From Funneliformis mosseae (Eukaryota; Glomeromycota; Glomeromycetes; Glomerales; Glomeraceae): a stretch of 14,441 nucleotides of DNA. A program made the translations under genes and the position numbers. The stretch spans positions 1-14,441 of the forward strand of contig CAJVPP010002549.1 in NCBI GenBank assembly GCA_910592005.1, read 5' to 3'. Positions 8,511 through 14,441 of the stretch are shown piece after piece. The notes below the pieces were generated by a model. It was not told where the DNA came from. It saw only the letters and a list, made by a program, of their open reading frames with translations, and made no database searches. Each line of letters opens with the position of its first letter. The stretch's first letter is position 1.

Positions 8511-8599
8511 TATAGTATTTAGACTAGTAATATATATAAAATACTATATAATTGTTTATACAAATCCTTACAAAAAAAGTTAATTATATAGTAAGGATT
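8511..8599. repeat. Cluster of three alternating inverted repeats
   Basis: ATATAGTATTT (about 8511-8521) is complementary to AAATACTATAT (about 8539-8549). TACTATATAATT (8542-8553) is complementary to AATTATATAGTA (8582-8593). AATCCTTAC (8563-8571) is complementary to GTAAGGATT (8591-8599). The middle sequence can pair with either side and the third pair overlaps the second, so the hairpins are mutually exclusive. In DNA this rich in TA some pairing is expected. The GC-containing AATCCTTAC pair is the most significant. Confidence 0.5.
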
Positions 8600-8874
8600 G
8601 CATTGCCATTCTTTTTATCAAAGACTTTAATATTAATTATTTAATCAATTATTCTTCAGATTAATAATCTTTTCATTTGAATCAAAAAATTTTTTACAAT
8701 GATTTATTTCAGATAAGTGAAATTTTAATGAATTTTTACAAAAAGGCTAAATTAATATAAATAGTTTAGAATAATCTTTTATTTAATCATAATTAGCTTT
8801 TTTTCTTACAATTATATTCTGAAAATAATTATCAAATCAGAAATATTTTATTTTTTTTATTCATATCATATTAA

Positions 8875-9018
8875 TTATTAATTAGTTTAATTTTAATTAA
8901 AAATGGAAATGGTTTAGCAACTGGTAATATTTTTGATATTTTAAGAAATTATCTAATGAAATTGCATACACAACTACATGTAAATAATTTTATTCATAGA
9001 ATATTTTCTTTATTCTAA
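8875..9018 (+). pseudogene. Possible transposase fragment with NGNG motif
   Basis: An open frame of 47 codons (8875-9015, TAA at 9016-9018) contains NGNGLATGNIFDIL, then an LHTQLHVNNFIHRIF stretch. PIF/Harbinger transposases carry a helix-turn-helix with a G-N-G motif followed by G-x-A and a T(V/I)xxxTxRV-type helix, which this loosely recalls. About 60 codons upstream, ISEILMNFYKKAK (around 8713-8750, another frame) would sit where that family has its (R)MS-x-x-F helix. No catalytic region or ATG is seen. The match is weak and rests on memory. Confidence 0.25.
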
Positions 9019-9171
9019 AAATTACTCTTTTATTATAAACTTTATAGTAATATCTTCTTTTACTATTGACCTTTCAGATATATCATTAAAGATTTGCTAA
9101 AATAGTAAGTAATATTATATTTTGTTATTACTTATTTTCTATAAAGTCTAACAAATAAAATCAAATAGAAT

Positions 9172-9318
9172 ATGTATAATAATAAACTAGAAGTTGAAGA
9201 AATATTTATCTTTACTTCTAAGTTATATATTCTAAAAGTAAAATATATAACCGTTCTTGTAGAATATTCAGATACTTCTCTAGAAGATATTGCAATGATA
9301 TATAATATAAATAGCTAG
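9172..9318 (+). pseudogene. Small unassigned open frame
   Basis: ATG at 9172, TAG at 9316-9318, 48 residues. The second half, LVEYSDTSLEDIAMIYNINS, has a balanced amino-acid mix (Asp, Ser, Glu, Ala, Met) unlike the Ile/Tyr/Phe noise of the region. It is therefore more likely a piece of a former protein than a chance frame. It lies between the 8875-9018 and 9436-9994 plus-strand relics and may belong with either. No family is recognised. Confidence 0.3.
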
Positions 9319-9435
9319 AAAAATCCCAATAATATATTTTTAAATATAAGTATATATTTAATTAAACTTTATTTTAACAAAAGTGTAAATTTTTTAATTA
9401 GTTTATATTTATTTTCTTTTATAAAGATTTAATAT

Positions 9436-9994
9436 TTGATTAATAGTTTAGGTAGTATTATACAAATTAAAGACTATCACTTTTTTGGTAATATATCTGT
9501 TAAAAATGATCAAAGAACTTGTCAAATTATTAAGTATTGTGAATTTACAAATCAAGAAATTATTACCAAAAGCATTGTAGTGTTGATTTTAATTCTGAGA
9601 TTTTTTAAAAAAAATAATGATAATACTAAAGAAATCAAGATATACAAGTATGATATTACTTATTATTTTAATTTTTAAATATTTAATATTATTTTGATTA
9701 AATATTTGTAATTTTTATTAGTTTTTTTTAGCAACCAAAGATTTTTTTTGTCTTTTTAAAAGAAATAATATATCTTATGATAGAAGACCTCATATTGAAA
9801 AAATTACTGACTATCTAACCAATATTACATTATACTTTATAGGATGTAATAAATATCAAAGAAATGAAAAGTGGCATCGATTTATAAAGATAAAATCAGA
9901 TGAAATTGATAGTTTATTATTTCAAAATCTATTTTTATGTTCTATACCTATAAGTATTTATAATTTATTTCTTTTAATATTTTTTAAAATCTAA
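9436..9994 (+). pseudogene. Two-block relic of a multi-copy transposon-associated protein
   Basis: Block 1 (9436-9678) has no ATG and reads DYHFFGNISVKNDQRTCQII, then KYCEFTNQEI and, near its end, KEIKIYKYDI. Block 2 (open from 9722 to TAA 9992-9994, 90 codons) reads DRRPHIEKITDYL, then GCNKYQRNEKWHRFIKI and DEIDSLLFQNLF. The order DGQRTC-like, Y-CEF, K--KxY, P-I-K-x-DYL, GC-x-Y-x5-KWHRFI, D-(I/V)-D-xxLL-xxLF matches my recollection of a very abundant glomeromycotan protein family that continues into a Cys/His-rich region. I cannot name its domain. GTATGA at 9648 and TTTTTTTTAG ending at 9731 could be intron borders about 84 bp apart, but splicing there would not join the readable frames. A pseudogene is the safer call. 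Confidence 0.5.
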
Positions 9995-10113
9995 TATAAT
10001 ATTAAAAAACTAATTTATTATTTTAGAAATAAACTAAAACAATACAATATAGTATGATATTTTCAAAATCTTGTAAATGTAAAAAATGTAGTAATATATT
10101 AAGTTTATTATAA

Positions 10114-10276
10114 TATAGAATCTTTGCAATAAAAAAGAGGAAAACTGCTAGAAAAAATAAAAATTGAATTAATACTAAATCTGAACATATTTTGATCTAA
10201 AAATCATATTTGGCATATAAAAGTAAAATTGATTTTTTCCAACTGTTTCCTCTCTTTCTATTGCAAAAGTTCTATA
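10114..10276 (-). mobile_element. Foldback MITE, copy B (inverted relative to copy A)
   Basis: The tips are TATAGAA (10114) and TTCTATA (ending 10276), with imperfect arms of about 50 bp. The left arm has TTTGCAATAAAAAAGAGG, and the right arm has CCTCTCTTTCTATTGCAAAA. Its reverse complement aligns across the whole length with 4469-4632, including TTTTACTTTTATAT and ATATGATTTTTAGAT in the core, with length 163 against 164. Its arms are better preserved than those of copy A. The two copies show that this is a mobile family and not a chance palindrome. Confidence 0.75.
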
Positions 10277-10428
10277 TATATTAAACTTTAAATATTTAAT
10301 TATTCAACTAATTACTTATTCTAAATTAATAAAATACAAAGGTAAGTAAAATTATATATTTTTTATTAGTTAATTTTATATTAAAAATTCTAATACTTTT
10401 TTTTTAATAATTAGAATCTCATACTTGA

Positions 10429-10734
10429 AAATACAATATTGATTTGACAAATAATAAATTACTATTAAAGAAAAAAAACCTCTCTTCTATTATTAACAAA
10501 ACTAAAACAAAGAAAAGATAAGAAGATTCTATATCAAAAAATAAGGAAACAATATTATCTAAGACTGATTATAGAAAAATGCTTGAATTAGATATTGAAA
10601 AGAGAAAGATGAAGCTGAAGGAATGTAAAATTAAAGCAAAAATAACTAAAGTAGAAATACGACTTATAAAAGCTAAAGCTGAAGCATTAAATTAGAAAAC
10701 AAGAAAAAATTATAATAATGAAATAGACAAATAA
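10429..10734 (+). pseudogene. C-terminal basic/coiled-coil relic, possibly of a Myb/SANT-like or transposase protein
   Basis: One frame is open from 10429 to TAA 10519-10521, again from 10522 to TAG 10693-10695 (57 codons), and again to TAA 10732-10734. It encodes a basic patch (NKTKTKKR), a linker (SKNKETILSKTDYRKMLE), and a long Lys/Glu/Ile/Leu helix (LELDIEKRKMKLKECKIK, then EIRLIKAKAEALN). This would form a C-terminal coiled coil, an arrangement typical of Myb/SANT-like DNA-binding proteins and some transposon accessory proteins. The two early stops are each one substitution from a sense codon. No DNA-binding domain is readable upstream, where the foldback MITE lies. The codon mix differs clearly from the surrounding noise. 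Confidence 0.55.
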
Positions 10735-11100
10735 GTAGTTTTTTCTTTTCAATTTATATTTGTAGCTTTGTATAAAATAAACTAAACAAATTATATGCTA
10801 TATTTTGTAGATAATAATAAAAAAAATAAATAGGGTAATTTGTTAAGTCGATTATTAGTTATATATTTTAAAATTTAAAACTTCTATTAGTTAATTATAA
10901 ATATATAGATCATATGAATTTGCAATCCATAAAATCATACACAATTATTTATTATTTTATATAAGAATCATATATTGATATATAAACGAATTATACATTA
11001 ATATATATAAAGTTAAAAAAATAGCATATAGACATACATAAACATCTATACAATATTAAAATTCTTATTATCATAACAAGAGTTATATCTTTCTAAACTG
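10735..11100. other. AT-rich stretch without a gene
   Basis: There is no readable peptide. Several ATATAGA/TATATTGATATA motifs occur, but no bounded repeat that I can define. Confidence 0.6.
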
Positions 11101-11109
11101 TTTCTGCTA

Positions 11110-11790
11110 TTCATATTCAGAAGGATTTATTTTTTTATAAATTAATTTTATTTGTTTAAGAATTCTATTTTATTTCTTTAATTTATTCTTATTTGTCTAA
11201 TTTTTTATTTTATTATTTATTGATTTTTATTCATTTTCATTTTCATTATTTTAACATCATCATAAATTCTTTATTATTCAGTTCATCTTTAAAGTTTCAT
11301 CATTGTTATCATAATTACTTTTAAATTTTTAATTTTCGTCTTAGTTATATTCTTCTTTGATTATATTTATTATTATCTTTAATTATTAATTGTTCTTCTT
11401 ATGTTTATTTATTAATTCTTATTATCTTTATTATATTTTTATTTTTTCATTTACTGTTTGTTCATTATCATTGAACCCTATAATCAATTATTTTATTATT
11501 ATTAGTAGAATCCATATTTTCTATAATCTTTTTTTTTTTTACTTTTATAAATTTTTATCATCAGTATTATTATATATTTTTTCAGTTAATTTTATTCTTA
11601 TCCTTAACTTCTTATTTCATTTTCTAGTATTCTAAATTATTATTATTTTCTTTTCTTTATTTTCATTTATTTTCATTTATTTTTTCTTATTTTTATTATT
11701 ATTAAATCCTCTATTTGATTATTTTATTATCATAAATTTTCTAATTTTCTGTAATAAAATATTAATTTCTAATAGGTAATTTTATTCAAA
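11110..11790 (+). repeat. Pyrimidine-rich, strand-asymmetric low-complexity tract
   Basis: The plus strand is dominated by T with scattered C and very few G (one G per 60-base line at 11161-11220 and 11221-11280). It is built from TTATT, TTCAT and TTTCATT-like units. The plus-strand open frame at 11390-11635 (Phe/Leu/Tyr/Ile only) is a by-product. On the minus strand the tract reads as A-rich GAT/AAT/GAA triplets, including SNYDNNDE- and NENENE-like stretches broken by stops. It could therefore be a decayed Asn/Asp/Glu-rich coding region or an expanded microsatellite. No intact frame supports a gene. Confidence 0.6.
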
Positions 11791-11974
11791 TATTTATTTA
11801 ACATACTTTTATATTTACTGTTAAATACAAGTGTTCATTTATTATTAAAGAAACAAATATTTATTATTTCATTATTAAAATATTAAGAGATTAAGATAAT
11901 GATCCTTTACATAATGAAAATTCTATCCTATTTATCACTAGTCAAAATAGTCCAAATTGGCTAAAAATTGGATG

Positions 11975-12420
11975 ACCGATTTTAGGCTGATTTTGATATT
12001 ATTGATGGCCAATTTGTTATATTTTTTGATTAGCACAAACAGGTACTAATAGATGCTAATTGATCCCAATTGGACATAGCCATTCTGAATTTAAATTCAA
12101 CTATAAATTAGTCTAAAACTGACCTAAATTTAAAAACAATTCAGAGGTCGATAGATGCTGATTAACTCCAATCAGATATAGCTATTTGACATTAATTCAG
12201 AACTTAAATAATCATAAATCAGCCTAAAATTGGCCTCAATTCAGCAACAATTCTGATGTTGATCAATGCTAATTGACTCCAATCAGATATAACCATTCAG
12301 CATTAATTCAGAACTTAAATAACCATAAATCAGCCTAAAATTGGTCTCAATTCAGCAATAATTCAAATATCAATCAATACCAATCGACTCCTATCAGACA
12401 AGCAATTCAGCATCAATAAT
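11975..12420 (+). repeat. 111-bp tandem array with an inverted first segment
   Basis: Units begin at ATGCT boxes at 12053, 12155 and 12266, with the corresponding ATACC at 12377, giving lengths of 102, 111 and 111 bp plus a partial unit. The unit contains CTCCAATCAGATATA, CATTAATTCAGAACTTAAAT, and CATAAATCAGCCTAAAATTGG. Just before the array, ACCGATTTTAGGCTGATTT (11975-11993) is the reverse complement of the CAGCCTAAAAT box (17 of 19), so the array begins with an inverted partial unit. The later units are more alike than the first. The same unit appears in diverged form at 3125-3300. Confidence 0.85.
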
Positions 12421-12625
12421 CAGTATATTTTATTTATTAAATTTATTAAATATTAAAATTTTATTAATAATAAAAATCTAATATAAAATTGTAAAGTAAA
12501 AAAATATAACAAAAAAAAAATATTACTAAAACCTACTGATTAATTTTCTATTAAAAATAAAATAATAAAATAATAAAATATGATCCATTTCCTCCCAAAA
12601 TCCTCTTAAATTATCCTAAATATTA
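12421..12625 (+). repeat. AT-rich connector and first 56-bp-type unit of the dispersed repeat, copy 2
   Basis: This matches 3325-3478. It carries TTAAATTTATTAAATATTAAAA, then an A-rich part, CTGATTAATTTTCTATTAAAA, and repeated AATAATAAA. It ends with a unit beginning GATCCATTTCCTCCCAAAAT (about 12583). The unit matches those of the array at 13408-14070, so 12626-13407 appears to interrupt the element. Confidence 0.7.
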
Positions 12626-12850
12626 TCATTGTAGATTTCTTCAACTCAAGATGGTCACGTTATCAAGTTTCTACTCGAAATTTCTTAACTACAGCTTACT
12701 GCGGTTAAGACATTAGGATCTGCCTAACTCTTAACTTTATCAAGTTTACGCGTTGAACTTAAACGAATCTATCAAGTATGGAGAATTGAAAGATAAGGTT
12801 ATGAATAATTTTAATTAAAGAATTCAGATGACGAACTCAATTACAAATAA
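12626..12850. other. GC-richer single-copy-looking patch
   Basis: This patch is clearly less AT-rich than the rest (for example CTACAGCTTACTGCGGTTAA and TTTACGCGTTGAACTTAAAC). It has two similar ATCAAGTTT(C/A)-x-C boxes at about 12662 and 12738. No frame of useful length reads as protein. It lies directly beside the probable solo LTR and may be internal sequence of the same retroelement or older host DNA. No primer-binding site of the usual TGG form is visible next to the LTR border. Confidence 0.4.
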
Positions 12851-12920
12851 TGTGTAGGAATCACGTCAGACTATATGAAGACATAAAGAGGCAGAAAGAT
12901 ATAAGTTTTAAATTGATTCC

Positions 12921-12926
12921 TTTATT
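12921..12926 (-). terminator. Poly(A) signal of the LTR
   Basis: AATAAA on the minus strand, downstream of the TATA box at 13004-13012 at a distance plausible for the R region of a short LTR. Confidence 0.45.
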
Positions 12927-13003
12927 AATATTGAAACTCGTATTCACAAAAGAGTTTACAAATCTGCAAAAGCGTTAATTTACAACATAAGCAAAAAGTC
13001 TAT

Positions 13004-13012
13004 CTATTTATA
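13004..13012 (-). promoter_or_regulatory. TATA box of the LTR
   Basis: TATAAATAG on the minus strand, about 57-65 bases inside the proposed 5' end of the LTR. It is followed by a GC-containing stretch where transcription would start. Confidence 0.5.
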
Positions 13013-13069
13013 CAAAATTTCTTCGTCACGGCTGACTAATTACTATGTTATAAATTAACTAATTTAGCA

Positions 13070-13407
13070 AAATAAATTATAAGTAAAATAAATACATTGA
13101 AAATATGTAAAATAATAAAAATATAAAATAAAATTAAAATAATAATAAAATTTAGAATATTAAAAATATGTATAACATTAAATATTCTTAGACTTTGTTT
13201 AATTCATAAAATTATGATTATTATCAATATTTAAAAGATCTTCAGAATTACGTAGATTCTCCGTATTTTCAGAATTCGCAGAATTCCCAATATTTTTAGA
13301 ATTCTGGATTAGGAGATTGTTATACTGCATCATCCACGTGACTTCATTATAACTAGTTAATTATTCCATTGATAATATAGATAAATAAATAATATATGAT
13401 AAAAATA
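13070..13407. other. AT-rich spacer with an AGAATTC-repeat patch
   Basis: After 150 bases of A/T-rich sequence, a patch at about 13240-13315 contains repeated CAGAATT/AGAATTC boxes (around 13253, 13269, 13279 and 13299). A CACGTG palindrome follows at 13336-13341, in CATCATCCACGTGACTTCAT. It has no reading frame. It belongs to the sequence that interrupts the dispersed repeat. Confidence 0.4.
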
Positions 13408-14070
13408 TGATCCATTTCTTCTAAAATCATTCAAAAAATGAAAAAATAATAAATATAAAATGTAAAAATAGAAAAATCAACCCAAAATCATCCAAAAAAA
13501 TACATAAAGAAAATAATTAATAAAATTGACCCATTTTCACCCCAAATTGTCGAAAAAAAAGTAAAGATAATTAATAAAATGACCTGTTCCCACCCCAAAT
13601 TGTCCAAAAAAATGTAAAAATAATTAATAAAATTGACCTGTTTCCATTCTAAATCACCTGAAAAAATATAAAGAAAATAATTAAAAAATCAACCTGTTTT
13701 CACCCCAAATCACCCGAAAAAATGTAAAAAAAATAATTAATAAAATCAACCTGTTCCCACCCCAAATTGTCCAAAAAAATGTAAAGAAAATAATTAATAA
13801 AATAAACTTGTTTTCACTTCAAATCACCCGAAAAAAACAAAGATAATTAATAAAATCAATACATTCTCATCCTAAATCATCTGAAAAAAAATGTAAAGAT
13901 AATAATAAAATAATAATAAATTAATCTGTTTCCACTCAAATCACCCAAAAAAATACATAAAGATAATTAATAAAATTGACTTGTTTTCACCCAAATCACC
14001 TGAAAAAAAATGTAAAGATAATAATAAAATAATAATAAATCAACCTGTTCTCATTCAAATCGCCCAAAAA
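13408..14070 (+). repeat. Tandem array of about 56-bp units, 12 copies
   Basis: Units start at about 13408, 13477, 13527, 13580, 13634, 13689, 13746, 13803, 13856, 13921, 13977 and 14040, giving lengths of 50-69 bp. Each has three parts: (T)(G/C)AACCTGTT-TCACCCC, then AAAT(C/T)(A/G)-CC-GAAAAAA, then TGTAAAGA-AATAATTAATAAAAT. Two subtypes exist, with AAATTGTCC or AAATCACC(C/T)G in the middle. The 13856 and 13977 units, as measured to the next start, are longer (65 and 63 bp) because of an extra AATAATAAA block, which hints at a two-unit higher-order repeat at the right end. The array stops at CGCCCAAAAA (about 14070). Confidence 0.9.
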
Positions 14071-14091
14071 TTTATTATTTGCCATTATCTA

Positions 14092-14376
14092 TTATGGAAT
14101 CATCTTCACTTTCTTTAGTAGCAGATTAAACTTCCTTTTGACTTCAGTATATTTCATAGTTTCAGTTACATATTCTTCTGTAGTTATAACTTCTACTTCA
14201 ATCTCAGTATTATAGAATATACCAGGTTGTGCTTTATATGATCACTTTAGAGCATTGTAAGAATGTGATTAGTTATAATGCTGCACATCATCATTGTATT
14301 TTCTCTTTCATTGAATTTGAGATGATGATGTTGTAGCAGCACAAGGATTAAGTATTTTTCTAAATAAATTTTTTAG
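14092..14376 (-). pseudogene. Pseudogene exon with three in-frame stops
   Basis: One minus-strand frame reads 95 codons from 14376 to TAA at 14092-14094. Inside it are stops at 14308-14310 (TGA), 14269-14271 (TAA) and 14242-14244 (TGA). The peptide is clearly protein-like: FRKILNPCAATTSSSQIQ, KRKYNDDVQHYN, SHSYNALK, then an uninterrupted SYKAQPGIFYNTEIEVEVIT and TEEYVTETMKYTEVKRKFN. A pyrimidine-rich TTTCTTCTTTTAG just upstream (ending at 14377) looks like a 3' splice site, so this may be the last exon of a dead gene that continues beyond the window. All three stops are single substitutions from CGA/CAA/TGG-type codons (C-to-T or G-to-A). I do not recognise the family. Confidence 0.6.
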
Positions 14377-14441
14377 CTAAAAGAAGAAAATAATTAGTGA
14401 AATATACTAAATAAATTCAAAATATGCTAAATTAGATAAAG

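Larger units (their letters stand above)
12851..13069 (-). mobile_element. Probable solo LTR, minus orientation
   Basis: The 219-bp segment runs from TG (12851) to CA (13069) and is flanked on both sides by AAATAA (12845-12850 and 13070-13075). Read on the minus strand it has the order expected of an LTR: start, TATA box TATAAATAG (13004-13012), about 80 bases later a poly(A) signal AATAAA (12921-12926), and an end in ACACA. It is less AT-rich than its surroundings (TCACGGCTGAC, TCACGTCAGAC). No second LTR, primer-binding site or polypurine tract is in the window. The 6-bp duplication lies in AT-rich sequence, where chance is not negligible, so the exact borders are an inference. Confidence 0.6.

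Noticed and set aside
9648..9731. GTATGA...TTTTTTTTAG as an intron joining the two blocks of the 9436-9994 relic
   Set aside because: Joining at these borders puts block 2 in a frame that hits a stop within ten codons, not in the readable frame. Such signals are common by chance in this DNA.
11390..11635. 81-codon plus-strand open frame, apparently a hydrophobic membrane protein
   Set aside because: It lies wholly in the T-rich, G-poor tract. A poly-Phe/Leu/Ile/Tyr product follows from the base composition, and any former coding there is more likely on the opposite strand.
12053..12420. Coding repeats (protein with 37-residue repeat, since 111 = 3 x 37)
   Set aside because: The unit length is divisible by three, but I saw no frame that stays open through consecutive units. 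TAA and TAG occur within each unit in the frames I checked.
13408..14070. CRISPR array
   Set aside because: The whole unit is repeated with variable length and no unique spacers, in eukaryotic-type AT-rich DNA. It is a minisatellite.
1..14441. Mitochondrial genome or bacterial AT-rich endosymbiont
   Set aside because: There is no intact gene, tRNA, rRNA or dense coding. Several transposon types with TA duplications and an LTR fit nuclear eukaryotic DNA.

Overview
This window reads as intergenic DNA from a very AT-rich eukaryotic nuclear genome. I find no intact protein-coding gene, tRNA, rRNA, CRISPR array or bacterial-style operon. The content is layered remains of transposable elements plus tandem and dispersed repeats. 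The best guess for the organism is an arbuscular mycorrhizal fungus (Glomeromycotina). This rests on broken peptides that resemble, from memory, multi-copy transposon proteins of Rhizophagus/Gigaspora-type genomes: a Plavaka/CACTA-like N-terminal region, an integrase-zinc-finger-like protein, and a repeated family with Cys/Trp/His signatures. No database search was possible, so the taxon is an inference.

Layout. 1-2.3 kb is less AT-rich and holds the clearest protein relics: a minus-strand Ser/Thr/Pro-rich C-terminus with a 9-residue repeat broken by one missing base (513-841), a second minus-strand fragment (1021-1170), and plus-strand fragments (1555-1722 and 1786-2307), the last of which looks like a decayed Plavaka-type transposase. 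2.3-3.1 kb is featureless. 3.1-4.05 kb holds copy 1 of a dispersed repeat, abutting a minus-strand integrase-like relic. 4.3-7.1 kb is a nest of repeats: two diverged copies of one older repeat (4343-4708 and 6137-6890), each split by a different insertion; a foldback MITE (4469-4632); a pogo/Tc1-mariner-type MITE with TA duplications (5127-5297); a second foldback element (about 6385-6745); and a 26-bp minisatellite. 7.1-8.5 kb is AT desert.

8.5-10.75 kb carries plus-strand peptide relics, a second copy of the foldback MITE in opposite orientation (10114-10276), and the coiled-coil end of a broken protein (10429-10734). 11.1-11.8 kb is strikingly pyrimidine-rich on the plus strand. 12.0-14.07 kb is copy 2 of the dispersed repeat, with a 111-bp tandem array, an AT-rich connector, and a tandem array of about 56-bp units. 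Between the first unit of that array and the rest lies about 0.77 kb of different sequence containing a probable solo LTR (12851-13069, minus orientation, with TATA box and poly(A) signal). The window ends in a minus-strand pseudogene with three in-frame stops (14092-14376).

The genes do not work together: all are dead or fragmentary. The biological content is the insertion history, and a repeat family that recurs with the same internal order at 3.1-3.5 kb and at 12.0-14.1 kb.
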